Notes under the pieces: generated by a model | Database searches by the model: none | What the model saw: the letters and a program-made list of their open reading frames with translations, nothing else | Told to the model about the DNA's origin: nothing | Shown here: one piece after another, positions 49,194 to 58,700 of the stretch | Numbering within the stretch: the stretch's first letter is position 1 | Layout of the letters: each line of letters starts with the position of its first letter | Source of the DNA: a virus | Virus record (IMG/VR): IMGVR_UViG_3300048838_000238 | Span: 1-64,000 of that record | Direction: 5' to 3' (one strand) | DNA length: 64,000 bases | Translations under genes and position numbers: made by a program

Positions 49194-49967
49194 TCACGGG
49201 TAGTTGTACCCCAGCCGGTGCGCTCTGCCATACAGCGAGGAACTGCTGACGTAGTTGTAGGTCCAGGAAATCGGCCAATCGACCCACGCCTGCTTGCCGT
49301 CGCTCGCGACCAGTCTGGGTGTCCCCTCGGTAACGAGCGGCACGGAACTGGCGAGCTTACTGGGCCAGATCGGCGGCGGGATGGGCGGATATCCATAGAG
49401 CCCGACCGCCGATCCCTGCTGGACGGCGCGTACGGCAGTGTATTGACGAAGAGTCTGTTCGACCGCTGGTCCGGTCAGCACGTCGATCGCGCCCCGCTGC
49501 CTGCCAGCTTCCGGCCATTGCACGGTTTCCTGGAACGATTTGACCAGATTTGCCAGCGACAGCGAGCCCGCTGCGTAGGGTATAGTTGCCTTGGCGACGA
49601 TCTGGCTCTGGCAATTCGTAACCAGCGACGCGCGACCTGGATCCGGAAAGTGCGGCGGCGAGATGATTTGCACCCCAGCTAGGGTATCGACCGTCTTTAG
49701 AGTCAAGTGCGTTTCGGTGCCGTTGGGGTGGCAGAAGATCAGATCGCGACCGCTGACCGAGTAGGCTGCTTGCAGAGCCGCCATTTGTGCTTTGATATCG
49801 GCCCGCCGTAACGCTTCGGTTGCCTTATGCGAGATTAGCCAGACCGTGATATTCCACGTTTCTTCTTCGGCCCACGCGGTGCCAGCATCCGTCAGCAGGG
49901 CTTGCCTCTGTGTGGTGACTCGCGTCGTGCCGACCGGGTGCGTGAAATTGCCGTATTTCAGGATCAT
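49194..49967 (-). CDS. Putative tail/baseplate protein
   Basis: 257 residues. ILKYGNFTHPVGTTRVTTQR is typical of small virion proteins; ETWNITVWLISHKATEALRR and VSGRDLIFCHPNGTETHLTL follow. Similar proteins accompany planctomycete prophage tails, but no fold is recognised. The ATG is 8 bp below an operator palindrome. Confidence 0.55.
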   Translation of the reverse strand: MILKYGNFTHPVGTTRVTTQRQALLTDAGTAWAEEETWNITVWLISHKATEALRRADIKAQMAALQAAYSVSGRDLIFCHPNGTETHLTLKTVDTLAGVQIISPPHFPDPGRASLVTNCQSQIVAKATIPYAAGSLSLANLVKSFQETVQWPEAGRQRGAIDVLTGPAVEQTLRQYTAVRAVQQGSAVGLYGYPPIPPPIWPSKLASSVPLVTEGTPRLVASDGKQAWVDWPISWTYNYVSSSSLYGRAHRLGYNYP

Positions 49968-49974
49968 GACGCGA

Positions 49975-49993
49975 TTATATCAGATCGCTATAG
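49975..49993. promoter_or_regulatory. Operator palindrome before tail gene
   Basis: TTATATC, AGATC, GCTATAG: one arm mismatch. Lies 8 bp before ATG 49967, where a bound repressor could block translation initiation DNA or a nearby promoter. No FliA-like boxes. Confidence 0.65.
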
Positions 49994-50015
49994 CCTGCCG
50001 ATGGCGCGGAAGCGG

Positions 50016-51746
50016 TCACGCGACGTGTCCAATCCTCAGTAGATTCGACGGCTCGATCCGATTAGACAGCCGAAACACTTCGGCGACGTAAGCCACGTCT
50101 TCGGGGTCTGGCTGGAGTTCTCGAACAGCCTCTTCAGCCGTGCGAATCCAACCAAGCAGTTTGCCGGCCTGGACGTTGATCGCCAAGATAACTCGCTTTG
50201 CCACGCGGATGTGTAAATTTCCGTTCTGGTATGCCTTGGCGTCCATCAGCGGCTCGCCGTCCTGGAGACATAGTTCGTTTTTCTTGCCAGACGTCCAGCG
50301 GTAGTTAGCTGGGCTGTCCATACAGGCAAACCCGAGATTGTTGGCGACGGTCACGAAGTCCGAAAGGAACTCTATCGACCGCCGCGACAGACCGTTTACA
50401 GCATCGAAGGAATACTGGCTGGTATTGATCCCTCCGAACCCCTCAATAACGAGCCGGTAGTCGATCTTGTATTGAGTCTCGTCTTCGTGGAGGTATCGCC
50501 AATTTCCCTTGGTGAACACCTTGTCGTTGCTCTTGTAGCGGTGGACGTTGGCGTGTTGCGCGAGTGACTTAAACAGTTCAACGAGCTGGTCGTCAAAATG
50601 ATCACTAGCCCACTTGGAAATCCATATCAGCATCGACCGGACATTGCCTTCCGTGAAGTCTACGACAGTTTTGTTTCTGAGCGATTCGAGGAACGCATTG
50701 CGTTGCTTAGTGGCAAGCCTCTTGGTGATGTCTTCTAAGTGCTCAAACAGGACTTGCCAGTATTTGTTCTTGAGACCGACGATCTTTGACCGCAGGCCGT
50801 CCAGGATGGCTTTTTTCGTGACGCCCAGTTCCTTTAGTAGCAACGGGTTGATTTTGACCACCTTCCGGTAAGTCTCGTACATCTCTGTCAACTCGGTATC
50901 GTAGGCATGGACAAGCGATTCGATGATATTGCCACCCTTAGCGACTTGCCGCAGCCAATCCTTATCCTCTTCGCACTCGTCGTCGATCTTACAATCGAAC
51001 TTATCCAGTTCTGGAAGCATCTCTTCAATAGCTGAATTGAATGCCGAGTCTTTGTCGCGGTCTCCCATATCGAAGAGAACGATCTCGACCTTGGCCCGTG
51101 CTCGCCGATCGGCAGTCTCAAAGTCGAACTTGCCCAGCGACTTTGGCTTTAGTTCGAACTGGTCGATCAACTCTTGAATCTTCTGGCTGTCGCGCCAGCG
51201 TCGCGGAATGACCAAGTACACCGACTTGGCGGCGCACTCGCGCAGGATGCGATACGCCCATTCCTCGTACTCGCTGTAGGGCGGATTGCAGAAGACGATA
51301 TCGACCTGTTTGTCGACCAGCGTTTGCTCGTGGAACTCAGTGCCGATCACGACTATATGCTTTGGCATGTTCGCCAAATGGATCATCGATTTTTCAACGG
51401 CGAACTGATCCAGTGTGATCGTGTTCCGTGAATGCTCGCCCTCGTCACTCAGCATCTCTTGCAGCTTGACCAGCGCCCGGCCGTCGCCAGCCCCGATGTC
51501 GAGGATATCTAGCGACCCGTGACGACGATAGGCACGATCGGCTTCTCGCCGGATACTCTTGGCGATGACAGCAAGGATCTCATCGGTCGTGGGATAAAAA
51601 GCGTAATCTTCTCCGTTGGCCTTCAGTTCGTCAACTCTGCGACGCGTTGCTGGCCGAGTGAATATCCGCACCGGTTTGCGTGTTGTCCTCAGATTTACTG
51701 GCGAGGCCAGTTTCGCAGTCGTGCGTGGATGTGGTGTTGCATTCAC
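50016..51746 (-). CDS. DUF4942-type DNA methylase
   Basis: 576 residues from GTG 51746 (GTGA overlap, GGAGAG upstream). LDILDIGAGDGRALVKL (~81) is SAM motif I; VDIVFCNPPYSEYEEW (~149) is the NPPY motif of N6-adenine methylases. The C-terminal half fits DUF4942 (KIDYRLVIEGFGG, NGNLHIRVAKRVILAINVQ). Likely modifies phage DNA. Confidence 0.82.
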   Translation of the reverse strand: MNATPHPRTTAKLASPVNLRTTRKPVRIFTRPATRRRVDELKANGEDYAFYPTTDEILAVIAKSIRREADRAYRRHGSLDILDIGAGDGRALVKLQEMLSDEGEHSRNTITLDQFAVEKSMIHLANMPKHIVVIGTEFHEQTLVDKQVDIVFCNPPYSEYEEWAYRILRECAAKSVYLVIPRRWRDSQKIQELIDQFELKPKSLGKFDFETADRRARAKVEIVLFDMGDRDKDSAFNSAIEEMLPELDKFDCKIDDECEEDKDWLRQVAKGGNIIESLVHAYDTELTEMYETYRKVVKINPLLLKELGVTKKAILDGLRSKIVGLKNKYWQVLFEHLEDITKRLATKQRNAFLESLRNKTVVDFTEGNVRSMLIWISKWASDHFDDQLVELFKSLAQHANVHRYKSNDKVFTKGNWRYLHEDETQYKIDYRLVIEGFGGINTSQYSFDAVNGLSRRSIEFLSDFVTVANNLGFACMDSPANYRWTSGKKNELCLQDGEPLMDAKAYQNGNLHIRVAKRVILAINVQAGKLLGWIRTAEEAVRELQPDPEDVAYVAEVFRLSNRIEPSNLLRIGHVA

Positions 51747-52258
51747 TGTAACTCTCCTCTGTCGGCCTCTGTGGCCGCTATGTTGTAGGCGTTACTTGCT
51801 TCGTCGATTGTGTAGAAGGTTCCAAGGAACTGTGTCTTGCCATTGACGTACAGGTTCGCCATGTACGGTTTTTTGTTTCTTAATGTGCGAGATACGCCAG
51901 TGGGTAGGCCGCTGGACTTTCCTCTGATGCGATAGCCCTCCGCTATGTTCTTTCTCTGTGAGATGATACGGAGGTTGGATAAACGATCGTCTGTGCAGTC
52001 GTTGTTTATATGGTCAACAACTTTGTCGTACCCTGCTGGTGAGTAACCTAGAAATGCCATCGCCACGAAGACGGCGACAGGCTGTTTTGTTGCCCTTCCT
52101 AGCGAAACATATCGCCGGTTATTCTTGCTGTTGACGTGAGGCGTCAGCATCACACCCTTGCGTTTCCTGCCATCCGCAAGCACGCGATCGATGCTTCGCA
52201 CATGTCCGTTATCGGATGCTTCGTAGCCGTGGAATCCTGGTATCAGTCTCCATCTCAT
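51743..52258 (-). CDS. HNH homing endonuclease (NUMOD4-HNH-AP2)
   Basis: 171 residues from ATG 52258. WRLIPGFHGYEASDNGHVRS is NUMOD4; VVDHINNDCTDDRLSNLRII is the HNH core; KTQFLGTFYTIDEASNAYNI is an AP2 domain. This is a standard free-standing phage homing endonuclease. It appears inserted between a short truncated ORF and the methylase gene. Confidence 0.88.
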   Translation of the reverse strand: MRWRLIPGFHGYEASDNGHVRSIDRVLADGRKRKGVMLTPHVNSKNNRRYVSLGRATKQPVAVFVAMAFLGYSPAGYDKVVDHINNDCTDDRLSNLRIISQRKNIAEGYRIRGKSSGLPTGVSRTLRNKKPYMANLYVNGKTQFLGTFYTIDEASNAYNIAATEADRGELQ

Positions 52259-52271
52259 CACGATGAACCTC

Positions 52272-52337
52272 TTAGAAGAAGTCCGCTTCAATGCAGGCGG
52301 ATGGTCTGTTTGTAAACGTGACCCAATACGGCATCAT
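52272..52337 (-). pseudogene. Truncated ORF before homing endonuclease
   Basis: 21 codons with AAGGG ribosome site: MMPYWVTFTNRPSACIEADF then F-stop. The sequence looks like the start of a small phage family (..WVTFxxxxxxCVEAxxxxxA..) cut off by the homing endonuclease gene. It may be a remnant. Confidence 0.4.
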
Positions 52338-52350
52338 GGCAATATCCCTT

Positions 52351-52605
52351 TCAGGAAGTGGCAGATAGTTCAACAGAAACTTCAGCAACTGGATGATTCT
52401 CCGGCAATCCGTGCTGAGCGCAGAAGCTCAGCCACAACTTGTATCCGTGGAGATTGATGAACTCGATCCGCGTGAGTGCGCGGAGTAATTCGAGCTGCTG
52501 AATGACTAGCTTGCGGCGACGATCGAAGATCAGGTACGACGGGGTGCCGCTGCGAAGCGAACATTCCTTCATCAGTTCGGCGAGTTGCTTTTCAAGTTCT
52601 TCCAT
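52351..52605 (-). CDS. Small helical protein (84 aa)
   Basis: EELEKQLAELMKECSLRSGT then SYLIFDRRRKLVIQQLELLR. Helical, charged; first gene after the promoter at 52627-52674. Unrecognised. Confidence 0.6.
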   Translation of the reverse strand: MEELEKQLAELMKECSLRSGTPSYLIFDRRRKLVIQQLELLRALTRIEFINLHGYKLWLSFCAQHGLPENHPVAEVSVELSATS

Positions 52606-52626
52606 CGTTCCGTCCTCGTGGCTTGG

Positions 52627-52674
52627 TTATATCTGATTGATATAGGTTATTCGCCGCGCGCTGAACAGTATTGG
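52627..52674 (-). promoter_or_regulatory. FliA-like promoter with operator
   Basis: Minus strand: CCAATACTG, 10 nt, GGCGAATAAC, then CTATATC/AATCA/GATATAA. Drives 52351-52605 and the endonuclease/methylase genes. Confidence 0.8.
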
Positions 52675-52720
52675 GACCGGCTGGTAAGAAATTGCCGGGA
52701 GAATCTGCAAGTCCCGACGC

Positions 52721-52759
52721 CTTATCCGGACACGAATGCGGACACCGTGTCCGGATAAG
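52721..52759 (-). terminator. 14-bp hairpin without U tract
   Basis: Perfect arms CTTATCCGGACACG (52721-52734) and its complement (52746-52759), 11-nt loop. It lies 11 bp after the stop of 52770-52946. No T run follows, so it may be a Rho-assisted terminator, a stability hairpin or a protein site. Confidence 0.5.
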
Positions 52760-52769
52760 CCTGTCGCAA

Positions 52770-52946
52770 CTACGGCTCCAGAGTTTCCCGGACAATATCC
52801 CGCAGTTCGCGGTTGCCTTCCAGTGCTGGCAGCACCTTCCACAGCACGCGACCGTAGAGGGTGATCGTGCCGTACAGCGATGCGATCAGCTCTCTGGACT
52901 CTTCGGGAGACTCAACCGACGGAAGAAAAGGACGTGCATTGCTCAT
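52770..52946 (-). CDS. Small hypothetical protein (58 aa)
   Basis: ATG 52946 (a longer frame lacks support). SNARPFLPSVESPEESRELI then LYGTITLYGRVLWKVLPAL, helical. Lies between a sigma-70-like promoter (53133-53160) and a hairpin, possibly a single-gene unit. Confidence 0.55.
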   Translation of the reverse strand: MSNARPFLPSVESPEESRELIASLYGTITLYGRVLWKVLPALEGNRELRDIVRETLEP

Positions 52947-53132
52947 AATTACACCTCGTTGTGAGGGTTCTGACCCGCCGGACACGTAGCACTATCAATG
53001 CCACGAGTCCTTTATTTTTCGAGGCGGCGGCCGACTGCGCGTCGGTGCTGATAGATTATCGCCGCAACTCTCGTAGCAATCACAAGTTAACGATCAACCG
53101 AAACTTGCGAACTAGCAGACCAGAAAAGAGCG

Positions 53133-53160
53133 ATCCTAGCGTTTAGTGTACGCTTGTCAA
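53133..53160 (-). promoter_or_regulatory. Candidate housekeeping sigma-70 promoter
   Basis: Minus strand: TTGACA, 16 nt, TAGGAT. The -35 is perfect and the -10 matches 4 of 6. It lies in the 272-bp gap before 52770-52946, where I see no FliA-like site, and could be an immediate-early or lysogenic promoter. Confidence 0.5.
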
Positions 53161-53218
53161 CTATCCAAGAATGGAAAGATTTACCGACTGGTTTGAATGG
53201 CGAGAAACTCCGGAATGC

Positions 53219-53611
53219 CTAGCGGTCGGCCAGCAGCGGCACACTTCCGCGATCATCTGGCGGTACGGAATCGTAGCCGCGTAGCCATTCGGATTCCTGC
53301 TCGGGCGATTCGGGACAACAGAGTATTCGATAGCAGCCTTGTAATGCGGCGAGTTGTCCGCATTCGTATGTCTTGTTGTGCGCGGCAAAGAACTCCGGCA
53401 CATTGCACGGCATCCAGGCCAGCACGTCTGTCGGTGGCCATTGCTGGTAGTCGTCCGGCTCGTATCGATGCAGAATCAAGCCGTCCAGGTCAACGAACGT
53501 TTGCGCGTAGTCGACGTGCGCACTTACGCCATCCCGCTCAATGACTGCGACCCAAATAGAATCTCCATCTCCTGGACGTTCAGACGTTGGCATCCATCTC
53601 GGTTTCGTCAT
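53219..53611 (-). CDS. Hypothetical protein (130 aa), DUF551-like
   Basis: ATG 53611. TKPRWMPTSERPGDGDSIWV then VLAWMPCNVPEFFAAHN: the start (WxPxSERxPxxxxxVxV) and later WMP resemble DUF551-type small phage proteins. Several Cys. Role unknown. Confidence 0.5.
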   Translation of the reverse strand: MTKPRWMPTSERPGDGDSIWVAVIERDGVSAHVDYAQTFVDLDGLILHRYEPDDYQQWPPTDVLAWMPCNVPEFFAAHNKTYECGQLAALQGCYRILCCPESPEQESEWLRGYDSVPPDDRGSVPLLADR

Positions 53612-53699
53612 CGGTTCGGATCTCCTTGTGCCGCATCTCGCGGCCACGGTTGGTGGTGTCGTTGCCAAGTTCACAGCGAGACGTGGGAAGTGTGCTGGA

Positions 53700-53963
53700 C
53701 TAGGATTGCTGCCACCCTGCCAATCCATCCTCAGCAGCCTCGGTGGCAGCCACAGCCTCAGCGACGATCTCTGGCCAGCGGTCGGATTCCCACCACTCAC
53801 CGTATGGTGTCAGATTGCCATCGCTGTCGTGTGTCAATTCGGTGCCGTGGTCGTAGGTCAGATCCCACGGGCCACAGTCCGCAGTGGGGACGTAGCCGTG
53901 CATGTCCGCTGACAGATTCTCGCCAAATGATCCGAGATTTGATTTGTGGAATGCGTTCATCAT
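53700..53963 (-). CDS. Small hypothetical protein (87 aa)
   Basis: NAFHKSNLGSFGENLSADMH, PTADCGPWDLTYDHGTEL and a C-terminal Ala/Glu helix. Cis-located with the small genes behind the promoter at 54684. Unrecognised. Confidence 0.55.
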   Translation of the reverse strand: MMNAFHKSNLGSFGENLSADMHGYVPTADCGPWDLTYDHGTELTHDSDGNLTPYGEWWESDRWPEIVAEAVAATEAAEDGLAGWQQS

Positions 53964-54030
53964 CCGTGTTTCTCCTCATGTTGAATTTACTCCCCGCTCA
54001 CTGCGAGACGGGGGTGGGTGGGTGGGGTAT

Positions 54031-54354
54031 TTAAGGTCCTGGTCCGCCAGTATGCTTTCCTCGCCGAATCGTTTTCTTGCCTCCGCCGCCGAGCGTAGCC
54101 CTCCTCACGCCCTTCGTTTTTGTCGCCTGCCTCGGCGGTGGAATCGGCGACGAGTCAGCCGGTGCGTGAGTGCCGCAGTACGCTCGCCAATCACCGCTTG
54201 ACTTGCTGACGTGCGTTACTTTTTTGCGGCAGACTTCGCACGCGGCTTTTAGGCGCGGATATCGACCGTGGCAGTCGAGGCATTCTTTCGCCGACGTGAT
54301 ACTATCTGCGGCGAGCATGTGAGATCCGCACTCAGGGCAGAGTAGGTGCCGCAT
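54031..54354 (-). CDS. Zinc-ribbon protein with basic tail (107 aa)
   Basis: ATG 54354 shares a base with the upstream TAA. CPEC, CLDC, CEVC and a later CGTH give two zinc ribbons; the tail is Lys/Arg/Gly-rich (KKTIRRGKHTGGPGP). Probably binds nucleic acid. Confidence 0.6.
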   Translation of the reverse strand: MRHLLCPECGSHMLAADSITSAKECLDCHGRYPRLKAACEVCRKKVTHVSKSSGDWRAYCGTHAPADSSPIPPPRQATKTKGVRRATLGGGGKKTIRRGKHTGGPGP

Positions 54355-54572
54355 TACACCGCCTCCACGTACTCGCCACCGGCAGCCGTCACGCCGTCCA
54401 GGGTATTCGGGCCGAGGTCGCCTTCCTCGATCGCGTCGTATGCCGACTGGACGGAGGCTTGGTCTGACGGGTCGCATACGATCCAGCCGACTGATCGCGA
54501 ACCGAATCCGAATTCCCCGACGATCACTTTTCCGGAATCTGTTACTTCGCGTGCTGTCATTTGCTTCGTCAT
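54354..54572 (-). CDS. Small hypothetical protein (72 aa)
   Basis: TKQMTAREVTDSGKVIVGEF then SVGWIVCDPSDQASVQSAYD and an acidic tail. First gene after the promoter at 54684-54719. Unrecognised. Confidence 0.55.
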   Translation of the reverse strand: MTKQMTAREVTDSGKVIVGEFGFGSRSVGWIVCDPSDQASVQSAYDAIEEGDLGPNTLDGVTAAGGEYVEAV

Positions 54573-54624
54573 CGTGTTTCTCCTCGTGTTAGTTGGTTTC
54601 GTTCTCGCCGGGCTTGTGACCGGC

Positions 54625-54643
54625 CTATATCACCTAGATATCA
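54625..54643. promoter_or_regulatory. Operator palindrome, one imperfect arm
   Basis: CTATATC, ACCTA, GATATCA, 53 bp before the ATG at 54572 and 41 bp below the promoter at 54684-54719. A remote position compared with most copies. Confidence 0.6.
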
Positions 54644-54683
54644 CCGCTTAGTTCTTGAAACTCCAGTCGGCGAGTTGCTTGCG

Positions 54684-54719
54684 TCTATAGGGTATTCGCC
54701 GCTGATATCAGGATCTTGG
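54684..54719 (-). promoter_or_regulatory. FliA-like promoter with half-operator
   Basis: Minus strand: CCAAGATCC, 10 nt, GGCGAATACC followed by the half-site CTATAGA. The full operator is displaced downstream at 54625. Drives 54354-54572 and lies back to back with the plus-strand moron. Confidence 0.7.
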
Positions 54720-54828
54720 TCGGAATTAGCGGTTCTTTCCAGTGACTGAACACTCGTTCATCTACATTCAGACCACCCACTTTTGCTATCATCACGAAAG
54801 ATACAGACGAACTCTACGGGAGACGAAC

Positions 54829-55770
54829 ATGAGACACCTTCATTTCCTGATAGTGACCGCGATTGCCGCGTCCGCGTTCGGTCAGGGGCTATCTCCAACA
54901 GACGCATATGTTGAAGCGCACCACCGGCACTACGAGGCGCGGCGTGCAGAACTCATAGAAAAGCTGGCCGAAGCGACCGCCGAATACCAGCCGATTCGCG
55001 ATGCCAAAGTTGATCGCCGCGCGGAGTCGCTGGCTGCCTTGACGGTAACTTTCGGAGAAGGTGCCGACGCCGTCCAGTGGTTTGAAGACGAAAATGATGC
55101 CGTCTACTTTAGAACAGCTCGCGAGAAACGCTCTGTCACCGAAAGGTACGAACGACTCTACATTGATCCACGAAAAAAGGAACTTGCCGACTTGCCATTG
55201 ACGTACACAGACGAGCGTCCGTCGATGCCGTTTTCTGGCTCGCACCCAGGAATCATCCGGTGGAAGCCTTACGTATTCCAGGTAATCGACGACGACGAAG
55301 TGCTTTTGCGAGTCTTCAAGGACACCATTTTGTACTTCAAAGGCGTAGCGACTGAAGGCATGGTTGACGGCGAGTACATCAACTTAGATGGAGCGTATCA
55401 CAGTACCGGCACAACAACCTACCAGACTGCCTCCGGTGGATCGAAGACTGTCCGTGTGATCGAGCCGTTCGATACGTCCTCGGCTGATGCCATTATCTCA
55501 GAAAAACACGTTGAATTCTTGGACCGTCTAACCGCCGAGATGAAGAAATTAACCGCCGCAAATAAGAAGGAGACGGCAGACATTCGCGAATCCCTTACCC
55601 GCGAATTCACCGACATCACCGGCACATTCAAAGTGAAAGCCGAATACGCCGGGTACGCTAGCGGAAACGTCCGTCTCAAAAAAGAGAACGGCGAAACCAT
55701 TAGCGTTCCACTGGCAAAGCTGTCGGATACCGACAGACGGTGGGTCGCTGAACAAACCGCGAGGGATTAA
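54829..55770 (+). CDS. Secreted SHD1-domain protein (moron)
   Basis: Only plus-strand gene. 313 residues from ATG 54829 (GGGAGACG upstream) with a signal peptide (RHLHFLIVTAIAASAFGQG). C-terminus REFTDITGTFKVKAEYAGYA, VRLKKENGETISVPLAKLSD is the planctomycete SHD1 (SLA1 homology) domain. The middle is coiled and beta-rich. Independent orientation between tail genes makes it a moron, perhaps altering the lysogen's envelope. Its stop shares TTAA with the convergent tape measure stop. Confidence 0.78.
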   Translation: MRHLHFLIVTAIAASAFGQGLSPTDAYVEAHHRHYEARRAELIEKLAEATAEYQPIRDAKVDRRAESLAALTVTFGEGADAVQWFEDENDAVYFRTAREKRSVTERYERLYIDPRKKELADLPLTYTDERPSMPFSGSHPGIIRWKPYVFQVIDDDEVLLRVFKDTILYFKGVATEGMVDGEYINLDGAYHSTGTTTYQTASGGSKTVRVIEPFDTSSADAIISEKHVEFLDRLTAEMKKLTAANKKETADIRESLTREFTDITGTFKVKAEYAGYASGNVRLKKENGETISVPLAKLSDTDRRWVAEQTARD

Positions 55771-58700
55771 CGCGGGATTCCGGCCTTGCGACTGGCGGTC
55801 ACTTGTGTAACTTGCAGGTTTCTCGTTTGCTTATCGGCTGCCAGCATCTTACTGACTTCTGCCAAGATCGCCTGATTATCTCGGTCGGTGTTCACGTTGA
55901 GGGCATTTTGGATCTGACGCAGCACCTCGTCGCGGTCTGTCACGACAGTGACATTGACGTCCGTTTTGGTTGTGACTTTCGCGGAAATCTCTTCTGCGAG
56001 TTTGTCGTGTGCTGGCCGCGACCGGGACTCGTGTTCCTGTACCGTGTTCCGGTTTTGGCTTTCTCTTGCGACAACCTCGTCCTGGAGCTGCCGCTTATTG
56101 CGGTCAGCGTCATTGGCGCGAGCACGTTCGTCGCCGCCGAGAATATCCTCGACTCGCCCGAAGCCGCCGGCGCGGGCCGACTGGTCGAAGCCTCGCCGCT
56201 GAATGTCTTCTCCCACCCGCAAGCCGCTTGAGCCTAAGATGTTCCGGTCTTCTCGCGACAAGCCGGAAGCGATCGCGTCACGCCGTCTATTCTCCGCATC
56301 CTCCAACTTCTGCTGCTCGTCGCCTGAGATCGGCATACCGGCTTGTTGTTTCGCCTTAATGGCATTGACCTCGCCATCGCGTTTCCGCTTCTCCTGCGAG
56401 GTTTGCGCGACATCGAACTGGACCATGTCCCTGGAGTTCATGGCTTTCGCCATGCGCTCTTTGGCCTTGGCGTGTCTTTCTTCCGCAGCCTTGATCTTCT
56501 CCTTGCGGTCTGGAGACTCTGTACTGGCCGCGCGGACCGCCTCTTGGGCCTCTTTGATACGTTTGGCCGCCGCTTGCCGAGCCGCGAACTGCTCTTTAGC
56601 AGCTTCTGGAGACTGTTTTTTATCAAAGCCGAAGGCGTCTTTCTTCTCCGACTCCTGCTTTTCTAGCAACTTCTTCTGAGCTTCCCGAGCCGCTTCCAAT
56701 TCGCCTTGTGCGTCCGTGAACTTATTGCCCTTGCCGGTCTTGAGCGTCTTCAGTGCGTCGCCAGATTCGGCCAATTCCTTTTGTGCTGCGGTGTACTCTG
56801 TTTTGGCTGCGCCGATCTTGTCGCGATCCGCCTTACTCATCCCGGTTCTGTCGAATTCCAAGCCTTCCTTGCGAACCCGCTCGGCAGCCAAAACAAGCTT
56901 TTTCTGGTCGGATACATCCATCTGCCCGAACTTCTGACGGGCGTTGTCGATGCGGCCGCGCTCCATCTCGGCTATCTGGCCGCGAAGTTCAATCTCGCGA
57001 TGCAAGTCCGCGATCGCCGCGCGATTGGCCGCAAGTTTGGCCTTGGTGATCTCGTTCTCGATCGCTAGTCGATCTTTGCCAGCCGCGATGGCCCTAGCGT
57101 GTGCATCCTGAATCTTCTGATCGGCTTCATCTCGCTTCCTGGTCAGTTCGTCCAGGGATTGTTTCTCGTTGTCAGACAGACCTTTTGCACTCTGTTTTTT
57201 CAGCTCCAGATTTCGGATATCCGCGTTGACGTTTCCGCTGCTGTTCAGGTCTTCGGTTTCTTGCTTGCGAATCTTAGCAAGATCGTTTAGTGCGTCCTGC
57301 TGCTTCTTAATCAGAAGCGTTCTTTTCTCCAGCATCTCCGGACTGAGGAAGTCAGCGCCGCTGTCCCGCCTCTGCTTCTCCAATCCCGCAATCTTCTGGC
57401 TTCGCGCCGCGAACTCCGCAGGATTCCGATCATGCTCTAGCGACCGCTTCTCGCCAGCGATCTTGCGATCCAAGGCGGATTGCTTATCCTCCTGATCCGC
57501 GTTAGCGACGAAGCGTTTAACGTCGTTTTCCTGGAAGCCTAGTTCGTCCCGCTGCTCGGTGCGCTGCCGTTCTAGGTCCATCTCGCGACGGTGCTGCTCT
57601 AGCTCCTTGAGCATCCGCTCTTTGGAATCGGCGCGAGCCTTCTCGGCGCGCTCGACTCTGGCGGACGTCGCTGTCAGGTCAGTGATTGCCTTGCCGAATC
57701 CGTTCAAACCAGGAATGAGCTTTCCAATTGGACTGATCAAGGCATCGATCGCCCCTGCGCGGGCCTCCGAAGACAGTCCAGTCTTGGCAGCCATTTTGTC
57801 GAGCATGGCCATGAACTTGACTTCCCCGGTGGCGATATTGTCTCCCACCGAGCCTTGCTTCATGCCGCCGCCGAAACCGCTACTGCTGATCCCCTTGGCA
57901 AAATCCTTAGTGACGATCCCGGCCAAGACCGAAGATGCCACCGCTGCGATCGCTGCCGCAACAGGAACACCAATAGTCGCGGCCGTCATGCCGCCGGTCG
58001 CCGCCCCGGCGCCAGCGGCACCAGCACCTGCCGCGCCAGTCGTGGCAGCGCCTGCCGCAGTCGCCGTCCCGGCCGCGCCCGCGCCGGTTAACGCGGATTT
58101 AGCCGCAGTCGCCGCGACGCCCGTCGCCGCGCCCTTGATGGCTGCATTACCGACTCCTCTCGTCGCCTCACCGGAGACAGCAGAACCGGCCGCGCCAGTC
58201 GCAGCCCCTGTAGTGAATCTGCCAGCCGCGATACCTGCCGCACTCGCGGTACCGGATGCCGCCGCGCGACCAGCCGCACTAGCCGCGAACCGAGTAGCGG
58301 CATTACCAGCCGCTCCCGCTGCGCCACCGCCGCCGCGCCCTGCGTTGAGCCGCATGTATGCCGCCGCCGCTGCGTTGGCGGCCACCGCTTCGCGCGCTAA
58401 CGCCGCTGTCATTGCCGTCGACTTCGTGCCTCCGATCGCACTAGCGGCACTAGCGGCATCCATCATGCTTCGAAGATTGGTCCAGACTCCAGAGAGCCTC
58501 TGAATCGATTGCATCCCGCCGACAACGACGTCGAACGTCCCTTGCAATTTCGCCAGACCCTTGACGAAATCCTCCATGTTCTCGTCGCCGACCAAGCCGA
58601 GCATCCCGATGCCACGGGCAAGCTGCATTACCGATGCGGTCGATTCAGCGAGCGAGCCCATTAGCGCCCGACGGCTGCTGGTGTACTGATTCTGGATAGC

